Below, in pieces: positions 16,378 through 24,837 of a stretch of 45,413 nt of DNA. Each line of letters begins with the position of its first letter. Position 1 is the first letter of the stretch. Origin of the DNA: Leptospira kobayashii (GTDB lineage: Bacteria; Spirochaetota; Leptospiria; Leptospirales; Leptospiraceae). A model generated the notes under the pieces. It did no database searches. It had not been told where the DNA came from and was given only the letters and a program-made list of their open reading frames with translations. A program made the translations under genes and the position numbers. The DNA lies in NCBI RefSeq assembly GCF_003114835.2, contig NZ_AP025030.1, positions 1 to 45,413 on the forward strand, read 5' to 3'.

Positions 16378-17151
16378 TTATTTTCTGTATGCTAACACTT
16401 CATCAGCTTCAGACAGATCACCGACAATCAACTCGCCAAACTCCGAATTGATGGCTCCCAACTTAATCTCGATTTTTTCCTGTTTGCCATTTCTGATTCT
16501 GATTACCTTACCTTTATCTACTGAAATAAGCGGAACAAGAATGACATTCTCTTTCTTACTCACTTCGATAGCTACATCAGTTGTCATCTCTGCCAGAATT
16601 CCTTCCGGTAACTCGGGTGCTATAATCCTAACTAAGAATTGGCCGTGAGACGGATAAATCCTCTCCACTTCACCCTTATATACATGTCCACGCAACGATT
16701 CGAAACTCAATTGAACCTTTTGTTTTGGTTTCACTCTGAGAGCGGATTCCTGGTCAAGCGAAACCGAAATATAGGATTTTTGCATATTAATAAGATCTAA
16801 AATAGGAATCCCCGGCATAACTATCTCGTTTTTGGAAAGATTCAAATTGGTAATTGTTCCGGAAAAAGGTGCTTTAAAAATAATGCCGGAATCATTGCTA
16901 AGAAGCGGAGCTCCTTGATTCACAGTTTGCCCTTCTTCAATAAACAGCTCTCTTACAGAAGCCGCAATTCCAAATTTTAATGAATAAACTTGTCCGGGTT
17001 TGACCGTACCTAAAGCATATACAGCTTCTACGATCGAACCTCTATTGATATGAATTGTTTTTTTATTAAATGGAATTAATGAATAACCCAATAAACAAAG
17101 GATTAAAACTATTCCAAAACCAAGAGCAAAATATTTTTTCTTCTGTCTCAT
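16378..17151 (-). CDS. Short membrane fusion protein of the ABC exporter
   Basis: Periplasmic adaptor with one N-terminal membrane helix. Seen: signal anchor (FALGFGIVLILCLLGYSLIPF), a lipoyl-like half SIVEAVYALGTVKPGQVYSLKFGIAASVRELFIEEGQTV, then directly the second lipoyl half GIIFKAPFSGTITNLNLSKNEIVMPG, a beta-barrel domain and a membrane-proximal domain. At 257 residues it is much shorter than MacA/HlyD (about 370), because the alpha-helical hairpin that reaches TolC is missing between the two lipoyl halves. First gene of the operon. A degraded TetR-type palindrome lies 28 bases upstream (17179-17192). Confidence 0.85.
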   Translation of the reverse strand: MRQKKKYFALGFGIVLILCLLGYSLIPFNKKTIHINRGSIVEAVYALGTVKPGQVYSLKFGIAASVRELFIEEGQTVNQGAPLLSNDSGIIFKAPFSGTITNLNLSKNEIVMPGIPILDLINMQKSYISVSLDQESALRVKPKQKVQLSFESLRGHVYKGEVERIYPSHGQFLVRIIAPELPEGILAEMTTDVAIEVSKKENVILVPLISVDKGKVIRIRNGKQEKIEIKLGAINSEFGELIVGDLSEADEVLAYRK

Positions 17152-17178
17152 GCGGGAAACCTTCCTATATTGAATAAA

Positions 17179-17192
17179 ACTGACTAGTGATT
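17179..17192. promoter_or_regulatory. Degraded TetR-type palindrome before the ABC exporter
   Basis: ACTGACTAGTGATT keeps the first ten bases of the perfect site ACTGACTAGTCAGT at 24797-24810 but has two mismatched pairs. It sits 28 bases before the exporter operon start. Possible second target of the same TetR regulator; weak on its own. Confidence 0.4.
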
Positions 17193-17389
17193 AATCAAAG
17201 GATCATCCTTACAAAACCAAGACATTTGTCAATCTCAGGTTAAGGCTTCAAAGCAAACAATCCCCACTTAAAAGGCCATAGTATAGGTTTCTGTCGATAA
17301 TTCCAAAAACTATCCGAAAAATAAGTTTTTTCCAAAGCCTACGCAGGTTTTGAAGAACGGATAGGTTTTTTACGTCTTATTAAAAGTCT

Positions 17390-19177
17390 ATGAATATTGA
17401 TCCTAAAACAATCATAATCATCAATCTTATAGGATCGTTTTGTACGGGATTAGGACTTTATTTTGCTTCCAGAGGACAGCTAGGACGGCTCAAGGAAGTA
17501 AGGAACTGGGCTTTTGCAACATTAATCCAATGTGCCGGATGGTTAGTCTACGGGGTTCTCCGAAACATCCTTCCTTATCATCTGTCTCTTATTGTGGGAA
17601 ATCTACTCCTAACATTTTCACTTCTCTATTATTATAATATCATATTGGTTTTTTTCAGAAAAAAATCAATATGGAAGATAAGCTTTGTAATATTACTTTT
17701 CGAATTAATTGCTCTTCTATTGCTCGTAATCGATGATTCTCCACAAAGCTACAAAGTTTCTTTAGTATCGTTGATTGGATGCGTCCCTCTTTTAGGTAGT
17801 GCCTATGAGATATTTAAAACCAAAGCCCATCGAAGCAAAAGCAATGTATATACCGGAGTACTTTTTTCAATCCTCGGGTCTTTTCTGATTTTCAGATCCA
17901 TTTATTATCTAACAGGAGATATCAAGCCGGATGAAAGTATATTCTGGAAGAGTGCAATTCAGGATATTACATTTTTATTATTCTACTTAATGTCCGTTAT
18001 GCTTACATTCGGGTTTATACTTATGTGTATTGATCGGTTTGTAAACGAGCAAATCAATGACGAGAAAAAATACAGATTGCTCGCTGAAAATAGTTCGGAT
18101 GTTATTTGGGTGTACAATCTGAATCTAAGAAGGCTCACATATATAAGTCCTTCCGTATACCAGCTAAGAGGATTCACCGTTGAAGAAGCTATCAAAGAAA
18201 CTATCGAAATAGGCCTCACAAAAGAATCGGCAGAAAGAATTAAGTCCATTTTACAAGAGAGAATCGAAAAATTCGAATCCGAGGGATTTGTATCTTCGTC
18301 TTATTTGGATGAATTCCAACAACCTTGTAAAGACGGTAGAATCATCTGGGTGGAAGCGGTCACGAGCATTCGAAAAGCGGAAGACGGATCGCTTGAAGTA
18401 TTAGGAGTATCGCGCAACATAGATAAACGAAAAAAAGCGGAACAGGAAATTCAAACATATCTATCCGAATTGAAAGAATTAAATTCCACGAAGGATAAAT
18501 TTTTATCCATCATTGCCCATGATCTTAAAGGTCCGGTCGGAGGAATGAATACATTCATTAAGATAATATTGGAAGAACTGGAAGTTCAACCTCTCAAAAA
18601 AACAAGAGAAGAGCTATTACTTTTGGAAGAATCGACAAAGGATGTTCTATCGCTCTTGGAAAACCTTCTAACATGGGCTAGAGCACAACAAAAGGGCGGA
18701 TTGAATTTCGAACCAGAACTCCAATCTTTATATGCGACCGTTGCCACATGCCTTCAAGTCTTCACATCAATTGCGGAAAATAAAAAAATCACTTTGGAAA
18801 ACAAAATATTAGCGAACGAAGTGGTATTTGCAGATGAAAAAATGCTTCAAACCATCATTCGTAATATTTTAGGCAACTCAATCAAGTATTCAAAAGAAAA
18901 TGGCAATGTGACGATTTCAGCAAGAAATTTCTATGAGTTTACCGAGATTTGCATCAAAGATAACGGAATCGGCATGTCCGAAAAAACCGCATCGAAGCTT
19001 TTTAGGTTGGATGCAAAACAAGCGAGTCTTCCCGGAACAAAGGGAGAAAGAGGAACAGGCTTAGGGCTTATTTTATGCAAAGAATTAATAGACAAACATG
19101 GAGGTAGGATTCGGGTCGAAAGTGAAGAAGGCCGAGGTTCGGCATTTTATTTCACATTACCTAAAAATAGAAACTAA
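17390..19177 (+). CDS. Membrane PAS histidine kinase (orphan)
   Basis: Senses a signal and autophosphorylates on His. Seen: residues 1-215 hold about seven hydrophobic helices forming a membrane sensor, residues about 225-350 a PAS domain (LLAENSSDVIWVYN, with WVEAVTSIRKAEDG at its end) and then a linker helix. The H-box FLSIIAHDLKGPVGG has its His near 377. ATPase boxes follow: N-box NILGNSIKYSKENG, G1 DNGIGMS and G2 GTGLGL. 595 residues. No response regulator is adjacent. It is divergent from the exporter operon across 238 bases of AT-rich DNA, so a link to export control is possible but unproven. Confidence 0.92.
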   Translation: MNIDPKTIIIINLIGSFCTGLGLYFASRGQLGRLKEVRNWAFATLIQCAGWLVYGVLRNILPYHLSLIVGNLLLTFSLLYYYNIILVFFRKKSIWKISFVILLFELIALLLLVIDDSPQSYKVSLVSLIGCVPLLGSAYEIFKTKAHRSKSNVYTGVLFSILGSFLIFRSIYYLTGDIKPDESIFWKSAIQDITFLLFYLMSVMLTFGFILMCIDRFVNEQINDEKKYRLLAENSSDVIWVYNLNLRRLTYISPSVYQLRGFTVEEAIKETIEIGLTKESAERIKSILQERIEKFESEGFVSSSYLDEFQQPCKDGRIIWVEAVTSIRKAEDGSLEVLGVSRNIDKRKKAEQEIQTYLSELKELNSTKDKFLSIIAHDLKGPVGGMNTFIKIILEELEVQPLKKTREELLLLEESTKDVLSLLENLLTWARAQQKGGLNFEPELQSLYATVATCLQVFTSIAENKKITLENKILANEVVFADEKMLQTIIRNILGNSIKYSKENGNVTISARNFYEFTEICIKDNGIGMSEKTASKLFRLDAKQASLPGTKGERGTGLGLILCKELIDKHGGRIRVESEEGRGSAFYFTLPKNRN

Positions 19178-19230
19178 AACAGATTTTCTAGGGTATAATT
19201 GCAGAACACTTTAAAACAACGAGGCCGATC

Positions 19231-19476
19231 ATGTCTTATCCCAGAATCGCTCAAAAAAGCCCCTATATGATTTCGATGAAGGAAGGTGAAAAAAAGGCAT
19301 GGTGTAGTTGCGGTGCATCTTCGACACAACCTTTCTGCGACGGATCACACTCCAGAGAAAACACCGGAATGAAGCCTGTTATCTTCAAATGTCAAATGAC
19401 GGAAGAAGTATTTCTTTGCGGATGCAAACAAACAAAAAATCCACCTTATTGCGATGGCACTCATAATTCATTATAA
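19231..19476 (+). CDS. Dual CDGSH-type iron-sulfur protein
   Basis: Small 2Fe-2S protein of the mitoNEET class. Seen: two complete motifs C-x-C-x2-(S/T)-x3-P-x-C-D-G-(S/T)-H: WCSCGASSTQPFCDGSH and LCGCKQTKNPPYCDGTH. Each supplies three Cys and one His for a cluster. 81 residues with nothing else. TATAAT at 19194-19199 lies upstream. Electron transfer or cluster shuttling is the known theme of the family; the partner here is unknown. Confidence 0.92.
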   Translation: MSYPRIAQKSPYMISMKEGEKKAWCSCGASSTQPFCDGSHSRENTGMKPVIFKCQMTEEVFLCGCKQTKNPPYCDGTHNSL

Positions 19477-19485
19477 GGAGAAAAT

Positions 19486-19629
19486 ATGCAGCTCTACCTA
19501 ATCGCCTACTTTTTGTTATGCGACATAATGTTGATTATGGGAAGTTGCATATTGCATCACGAAATAATCTACTTGAAACCATGGTCATTGCATCAAACGG
19601 CGAATCATAACATAGGTTTTCCGATATAA
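19486..19629 (+). CDS. Possible 47-residue hydrophobic peptide
   Basis: An open frame of 47 codons begins nine bases after the CDGSH stop, with a near-perfect AAGGAG (19475-19480) five bases before the ATG. The first 20 residues are hydrophobic (MQLYLIAYFLLCDIMLIMG), followed by a His- and Trp-containing tail. It may be a real small membrane peptide, or the remnant of a longer gene. The well placed ribosome site is the main support. Confidence 0.4.
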   Translation: MQLYLIAYFLLCDIMLIMGSCILHHEIIYLKPWSLHQTANHNIGFPI

Positions 19630-19704
19630 AATTAACCCTTATCTTACTTGGCATGCCCATATACATTAAAAAAGTATACCTTCGTAACGATCTGAATTAA
19701 GAAA

Positions 19705-21495
19705 ATGAAAGCGGAATCACAAAGATACAACAAGCTCTCACGTATTCTCAATTCGAATTATTTAGCGTATTGTACAATGATCGGGCTTACAGTCGGGTTC
19801 TTAAGCTTTCTTTTTTCAGAGGAATGGTGGAATACAAGTCTGGGAGGATTTGATTGGGACCAACATTTTTTCTATCTCGAGTCCACAAGAAAACCTATTC
19901 TTGAGTTTAAAGAATTTCCTTTCTGGAATCCTTACTACGGTGGAGGCATGCCCGTTTTGGAAAATCCTCAGGTGAAGTTTTTCTCTCCGACCAATTTATT
20001 TTCTTTCTTCTTGGGTCCGATCATAGGACTTAAATTCTCCATCATATTTTATCACTTGATCGGGACTTTGGGATGCGTTTATCTATTTCACAATGTACTA
20101 AAACTTCACACGATCCCGACCCTTTTTTCTTCCATATTATTTATGTTTTGCGGCTGGCATTCGCAACATGTATTTCCCGGACATAGTCAATTTTTCTCCA
20201 CTCCGATACTTCCCTTTATCATTGCATTTCTGATTCAATTCATCAAAAAACAAAAACCCATCTATTGTTTTTTGTCCTCCTTTTCCGCGGCTATGTTACT
20301 ATTCGAAGGTAATATATATATTTTCTTATACTTGAATCTGTTTTTATCACTTCTTTCCGTTTACTATCTTTTTCAAAAAGAAACAAGAAACATAACTTTC
20401 CATATCTGGAAATTCCTAACTTTAACGTTATTATTGGCAAGCTATCGTTTACTTCCGGAAATGGATTATTTTTTTCAATACGGAGCTTTCTATAAAGCGG
20501 ACTCTTTATCTTTAAATATCATAAACGTATTCGATATATTTACCAACTCATCCCAACACCCCTTCCTTGCTTTCCCTATCCCCAATCAGGAATACAGATG
20601 GTGGGAATATGGAAATTATATAGGATATTTGCCCTTTATTGTTTTTTTCTCTCTGGTTGGCTTTACAAAAAAAACAGACCTACCTTTTCTAATACTTCTG
20701 ATTTTGAGTTTGTCTCTTATGTTTGGAAATTTCCATCCCTTCTCCCCTGCAAATATCCTCTCTCAAATTCCCGGATTTTCAAATACCAGATGTTATGCGA
20801 GATGGGGGATTGTTTTTGTTTTTATATTCTCAGTTTTAACCGGAACCTATTTGAATCGACTGATTGCGAAGCTGAGCTCTTCGGGTCTTTTCAAAAAATC
20901 AAATTATTTCAAACTATTATTTTTCATCTTTATGTGTTCACTTTGTATCTTTTTATATACGGACATCCGCAGGAAAAATGCAAAAAACTTCAAAGATATA
21001 TTCATTTATCCTGCCATAACCCTCGATGTATCGGGAAAATTTGAAACCTACGCTTCCTTCCCTTCTTATGGAGCGGACTCTTCCCTACTACTTGGAATTT
21101 TTCAAAATAAATCGACAAGAGATTCTTATGAAAATCTACTAAGTAACAAAAGCCTCCCAGCTGCAGGAGATGAAAATTATAAGGGGGAATATTATCTTAG
21201 CAATGAAGGAAAAATCGAACAAACTCATTGGTCTCCGGGCGAATTACATTTTCATGCAAATCTTCCCGAAAAAAACACTCTCATCATCAATCAAAACTAT
21301 AATCACCAATGGAAGACACGCTCCGATCATATTATAAAAAACGTTAACGGACTCATCGGAATCGAACTGAACAAAGGAGAAAACAATATCGAACTTTACT
21401 ATAAGAGCAATTATTTCCTGTTAGGTTCTCTTTTGGGAGTCATCGGGCTTTTGTATTCTTTTTTTGGGCGCTTCGGATGCCCGTCTGATAAATAA
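19705..21495 (+). CDS. Polytopic membrane protein, YfhO-like glycosyltransferase candidate
   Basis: Seen: 596 residues with about 12 hydrophobic helices and an extracytoplasmic C-terminal part rich in charged residues before a final helix. The first loop has FDWDQHFFYLES and FPFWNPYYGGGMPVLENPQ, the pattern of YfhO/PMT-type GT-C enzymes where an acidic residue after helix 1 is catalytic (Asp candidate in GFDWD). The C-terminal NQNYNHQWKT resembles the soluble domain of YfhO proteins. Probable lipid-linked sugar transfer onto an envelope component; donor and acceptor unknown. Confidence 0.7.
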   Translation: MKAESQRYNKLSRILNSNYLAYCTMIGLTVGFLSFLFSEEWWNTSLGGFDWDQHFFYLESTRKPILEFKEFPFWNPYYGGGMPVLENPQVKFFSPTNLFSFFLGPIIGLKFSIIFYHLIGTLGCVYLFHNVLKLHTIPTLFSSILFMFCGWHSQHVFPGHSQFFSTPILPFIIAFLIQFIKKQKPIYCFLSSFSAAMLLFEGNIYIFLYLNLFLSLLSVYYLFQKETRNITFHIWKFLTLTLLLASYRLLPEMDYFFQYGAFYKADSLSLNIINVFDIFTNSSQHPFLAFPIPNQEYRWWEYGNYIGYLPFIVFFSLVGFTKKTDLPFLILLILSLSLMFGNFHPFSPANILSQIPGFSNTRCYARWGIVFVFIFSVLTGTYLNRLIAKLSSSGLFKKSNYFKLLFFIFMCSLCIFLYTDIRRKNAKNFKDIFIYPAITLDVSGKFETYASFPSYGADSSLLLGIFQNKSTRDSYENLLSNKSLPAAGDENYKGEYYLSNEGKIEQTHWSPGELHFHANLPEKNTLIINQNYNHQWKTRSDHIIKNVNGLIGIELNKGENNIELYYKSNYFLLGSLLGVIGLLYSFFGRFGCPSDK

Positions 21496-21532
21496 CTCCT
21501 TTCATTCCCCCGACCGTGCTCTCCGCTCCAAT

Positions 21533-21578
21533 CTTCACGTTCCGTGAAGGATTTCCGCTTCGATCACTAGCGCGGAAA
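21533..21578 (+). terminator. Tandem stem-loops after the YfhO-like gene
   Basis: CTTCACG (21533-21539) pairs with CGTGAAG (21543-21549) over a three-base loop, and TTTCCGC (21552-21558) pairs with GCGGAAA (21572-21578) over 13 bases. They lie 38-83 bases past the stop at 21495. Nearby sequence is more GC-rich than the surroundings and looks like another intergenic repeat remnant. No T-run, so termination is uncertain. Confidence 0.4.
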
Positions 21579-21669
21579 CTGTAATCGATTTCACATATCC
21601 ATTTAAAAAAAGCAAAAACGATCCAATTCTTTTTTCATTATCCGATAGAATGAAATCATAGGAGAAAAT

Positions 21670-22056
21670 ATGAATCCAATCAGCATTCAAAAAGGAATCA
21701 TTACCAAGAAATTAGAAGAATCAAAAAAGTTTTACAGTCAGTGGTTAGGCATGGAAGTAAAGTTTGAAACCGATTGGTTTATACTTATGTGCCTTTCCAA
21801 GAAACCCGATTTCGAATTGGCTTTTATGTTACCGGACCAAAAGAACTTACGCAAAGATTACTTTCAAAGACCTTACCAAAATCAAGGGGTCTGGCTTATC
21901 TTTGAAACTGAAAATGTAAAAAATTTTTATGACGAGTGCAAAAAACAAAAAGCTCCCATCGACTTGGAATTGATCGAAGAGGAATGGGGAGATATTCATT
22001 TTACCATGTTGGATCCTAACGGAATTGGAATCGACATAGTACAATTACGCACTTAA
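21670..22056 (+). CDS. VOC superfamily (glyoxalase/bleomycin-resistance fold) protein
   Basis: Seen: 128 residues with the paired beta-alpha-beta-beta-beta modules. The first module holds KKLEESKKFYSQWLGMEVKF and the second GVWLIFETENVKNFYDECKK, ending in FTMLDPNGIGIDIVQ, the common end of VOC proteins with the metal-binding Glu replaced by Asp in this stretch. AGGAGA lies close upstream of the ATG. Enzyme or antibiotic-binding role cannot be told. It precedes an AraC regulator by 42 bases and may be cotranscribed. Confidence 0.82.
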   Translation: MNPISIQKGIITKKLEESKKFYSQWLGMEVKFETDWFILMCLSKKPDFELAFMLPDQKNLRKDYFQRPYQNQGVWLIFETENVKNFYDECKKQKAPIDLELIEEEWGDIHFTMLDPNGIGIDIVQLRT

Positions 22057-22098
22057 ATTCCCTTGAAATTCCCATAACCTTGCCATCCAATACACTGG

Positions 22099-22968
22099 AT
22101 GGCGAAACAGACAAAGGACAAATTATATCCTGTTTGGGAGTATATCGAAAACAATCTGGAAGTAAAATTTGGATTGAATCAACTGGCATTTTTTAGCAAT
22201 TTCTCTCCTTGGCATTTCCATCGTTTTTTCAAAAAACACCAAGGCGAAAATGTACAAAGTTACATCAAAAGGCTAAGAATAGAAAAAGCCGCTTATGAAT
22301 TGAAGATATCCGATTTTCCTATCTTGGAAATCGCCATGGAAGCAGGGTACGAATCAAACGAAGCTTTCACAAGGGCATTCAAACGTTTTCTGGGAAAAAC
22401 CCCTTCACAATTTAGAAACGATTCGAAACAAACAAAAACTAATAAAGGCAAAACAAAATTGCTTTTCCAATCGATAGGACTCGATGAAAGAGAATTCCGA
22501 ATGAAGGAAATTCCGGAATTTCGCATTGCTTACGTTCGTCATATAGGACCTTACTCAAGTTTACCGGGACCGATTCCCGGTTCTATTGAAGTAAAATCCA
22601 TCCTTCATTTTCTAAATTCGATCGGAAGTGATCCCAAAGACCATAAATGGATAGGCATCTCTTTGGATGACCCCGCCATTTCACCGGAAAATAAAATTCG
22701 TTTTGATTTGGGAGTCACGGTAGGAACGGAACATTCTCCCGAAGACAAATTAGGAATACGAACCGTATCAGGCGGAAAGTATATGCAAGTCAGATATAGA
22801 GGAAGCTATACAAACCTTCCTTTCATTTACGAATTCCTACTACAAGAATATATCCCGGCAAAGAAAATAAGGATTAGGAATATCCCCCCTTTCGAAATCT
22901 ATCTGAATCCGATAGGAGGGTTATCAAAGAAAAAAATCACCGATATCTATATTCCCGTAAAAAGTTAA
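22099..22968 (+). CDS. AraC-family regulator with GyrI-like ligand domain
   Basis: Seen: two helix-turn-helix motifs in the first 105 residues (FSPWHFHRFFKKHQGENVQSYIKRLR and ILEIAMEAGYESNEAFTRAFKRFLGKTPSQFR), a charged linker, then a GyrI-like small-molecule domain from about 135 (FRIAYVRHIGPYSSLPG to FEIYLNP). The SoxS/Rob-like architecture of 289 residues usually responds to a hydrophobic drug or metabolite. Convergent with ppnP (eight bases between stops). Target genes unknown; the VOC gene upstream is the nearest candidate. Confidence 0.9.
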   Translation: MAKQTKDKLYPVWEYIENNLEVKFGLNQLAFFSNFSPWHFHRFFKKHQGENVQSYIKRLRIEKAAYELKISDFPILEIAMEAGYESNEAFTRAFKRFLGKTPSQFRNDSKQTKTNKGKTKLLFQSIGLDEREFRMKEIPEFRIAYVRHIGPYSSLPGPIPGSIEVKSILHFLNSIGSDPKDHKWIGISLDDPAISPENKIRFDLGVTVGTEHSPEDKLGIRTVSGGKYMQVRYRGSYTNLPFIYEFLLQEYIPAKKIRIRNIPPFEIYLNPIGGLSKKKITDIYIPVKS

Positions 22969-22976
22969 TTATGATA

Positions 22977-23288
22977 TTAAATATATGAACAACAATAATC
23001 CGTTACTTTCGTTACCTTAAGCTTGAATTTCTCTTTGGCAGGAACTTCAAAAACCCCTTCTCCCTGGAAATGAATCCAATCTTTGGATCCCGGCAAAAGC
23101 ACTTCCAAATCGCCTGCCAATATCTCCATAATCTCTTTTACATCCGTACCGAATTCATAATCTCCAGGCATCATAATACCTAGGGTTTTTTTCTCTCCGG
23201 ACGGGAAGATTACCGTTCTACTTGTAACTTTACCATCATAATAAATGTTAGCTTTCTTTAAAATTGTGACATTTTCAAATCGATCCAT
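22977..23288 (-). CDS. ppnP: Pyrimidine/purine nucleoside phosphorylase PpnP
   Basis: Phosphorolyses nucleosides to base and ribose-1-phosphate in salvage. Seen: a 103-residue cupin with [50 protein letters not shown] and the family end GEGFEVPA-like [15 protein letters not shown] with a Cys-Cys pair near the C-terminus. Length and pattern match PpnP (YaiE). AAAGGA lies six bases before the ATG. It follows the TetR gene by 98 bases on the same strand. Confidence 0.92.
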   Translation of the reverse strand: MDRFENVTILKKANIYYDGKVTSRTVIFPSGEKKTLGIMMPGDYEFGTDVKEIMEILAGDLEVLLPGSKDWIHFQGEGVFEVPAKEKFKLKVTKVTDYCCSYI

Positions 23289-23386
23289 TGTTTTCCTTTC
23301 GTTTTAAAAAATAGTTATACTAACCAATTCACCCGGTCTTTTCCAAAGAAAAATCTTTTTTTAAAGCCTTGATAAAAATATATTTC

Positions 23387-24007
23387 TTACATGTTTTTCC
23401 TGGATTGTATTTTATTTTCAAATACAGCTAAAACCAATTTTTTACCCCGGGTCAAATGTTCCCTATCTTCATCTAACAAATATTCAATAATTACTCCTTG
23501 TACCAAGTATCTGAAAAGATAGGCTTCATCCTCATCATCATTTCCGGTATAACCTTTAATGATTTTCTGCTCCTGAATTACCAGAGATTCCAAACTGGAC
23601 CAATTCTTTGCCAAAATCTTTTTCAATCCGACTGCGGATTCGCAATGCAAAAACAAAGAAAACAATAATTTCATTTCCTTCGAATTGGAAAACAAATGAG
23701 AGAACAGAAAGTCCACCCACCTAATGAATCTTTCACGAGGAGACTGGATAAACTGAACGGATTCGATCAAAGAAGAAAGTGCTTCTCTTTCCCGTTTGAT
23801 GATTGATTCCAAAAGAGCTTCTTTTTTCGGGAAATAACGAAACACCAAAGCCTTGGAAACTCCGGTTTTTCTTGCAATATCCGCAATGGACGCGCCTTCA
23901 AATCCTTTCTCAGAAAATAAATTGAGTGCCGCTTTCTCAATGATCCTAATGGATTCCTTACGAATTTCTTCGTTTTGCTCTTTAGTCCTAGGCATAACGA
24001 TAAACAT
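23387..24007 (-). CDS. TetR-family transcriptional regulator
   Basis: Seen: N-terminal helix-turn-helix SIADIARKTGVSKALVFRYFPKKEALLESII after a lead of AALNLFSEKGFEG, then an alpha-helical ligand domain without recognisable subfamily. 206 residues from ATG 24007, or 202 from ATG 23995 (MPRTKEQ); neither has a clear ribosome site, though AAGGG lies about a dozen bases before the upstream ATG. Divergent from another TetR gene across 133 bases, so mutual control is possible. Upstream of ppnP. Confidence 0.88.
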   Translation of the reverse strand: MFIVMPRTKEQNEEIRKESIRIIEKAALNLFSEKGFEGASIADIARKTGVSKALVFRYFPKKEALLESIIKREREALSSLIESVQFIQSPRERFIRWVDFLFSHLFSNSKEMKLLFSLFLHCESAVGLKKILAKNWSSLESLVIQEQKIIKGYTGNDDEDEAYLFRYLVQGVIIEYLLDEDREHLTRGKKLVLAVFENKIQSRKNM

Positions 24008-24140
24008 GGTTTACAATAACCCTTCGGTCAACGTATAAAACAAAATAAATGCTAATATTTTAAGCAATTCCAACAGTCTAAAAAGTGTTTGATTTATGTG
24101 ATTACTTACGAAACGTATCTTTCAAGTGGCAAAAGGTATT

Positions 24141-24728
24141 ATGACAAAGGTTGATAATAAAAAGCAGATAGCTCGGGAGAAGTCAATCGAGAGGATTAGA
24201 AACTCTGCGATTCACCTATTCTCTAAAAACGGGTTTTCTGCAACCACGATGGAAATGATCGCAAAACACGCGAAAGTCTCCAAAGGCCTTGCCTATAATT
24301 ACTTCAAAAGCAAAAATCAAATTTTCGAATCCATTTTAAACGATTATCTCTCCAAACAAGAGGCTTTGAACGCCGGAATTTCAACAAATCAAGCGGCAGT
24401 GGATTATCTACGGGAATTGTTTCAAAAAACACTCGAGTTCTTAGTACAAGAACGCAAAACTTTGATTTTATTAACAATTTGCAAATTTCAGCCGAATTCT
24501 TTGATTCTTTCCAAAAAAATGACTGAAAATATCGAAAAACGTTTCGCCCCTTACCACGAAGCGATGAAAGATCGATTCAAAAAATTAGGGATCGCTGATC
24601 CCGAATTGGAACTGTTATATGTAAAAACATTCTTCCACGGCCTTATTATGAGCCAGTGCACCGACAGCGACATATATCCGAAGCACCAAATCGTAGAAAT
24701 CTTCCTCTCCCGCTACACAGGGAAATAA
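24141..24728 (+). CDS. TetR-family transcriptional regulator, likely repressor of the following gene
   Basis: Seen: AIHLFSKNGFSATTMEMIAKHAKVSKGLAYNYFKSKNQIFESIL, a textbook TetR DNA-binding domain, then a helical ligand domain. Start set at ATG 24141, which has AAAAGG four bases upstream; a GTG at 24126 would add five residues. A perfect 14-base palindrome (24797-24810) typical of TetR operators sits between this gene and the glycosyltransferase that follows, which suggests local repression. Confidence 0.88.
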   Translation: MTKVDNKKQIAREKSIERIRNSAIHLFSKNGFSATTMEMIAKHAKVSKGLAYNYFKSKNQIFESILNDYLSKQEALNAGISTNQAAVDYLRELFQKTLEFLVQERKTLILLTICKFQPNSLILSKKMTENIEKRFAPYHEAMKDRFKKLGIADPELELLYVKTFFHGLIMSQCTDSDIYPKHQIVEIFLSRYTGK

Positions 24729-24796
24729 GAAAACAAAAACCCTGTTCATTCGTTTATTACCCCTTTCGGATCGGGATTTTAAATTTAATAATCTTG

Positions 24797-24810
24797 ACTG
24801 ACTAGTCAGT
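24797..24810. promoter_or_regulatory. TetR-type operator, perfect palindrome ACTGACTAGTCAGT
   Basis: A perfect 14-base inverted repeat 27 bases before the ATG of the glycosyltransferase, overlapping the likely promoter. It is enclosed by a second inverted repeat (AAATTTAATAA at 24781-24791, TTATTAAATTT at 24810-24820). ACTGACTAGTCAGT-type sites are characteristic of TetR-regulated efflux and envelope genes. The adjacent TetR at 24141 is the natural ligand. Confidence 0.7.
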
Positions 24811-24837
24811 TATTAAATTTTAGGCAAAGAGGTACTC

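Noticed and set aside
14452..17151. Calling the ABC operon LolCDE
   Set aside because: It has a membrane fusion protein and a single permease; LolCDE lacks the first and has two related permeases.
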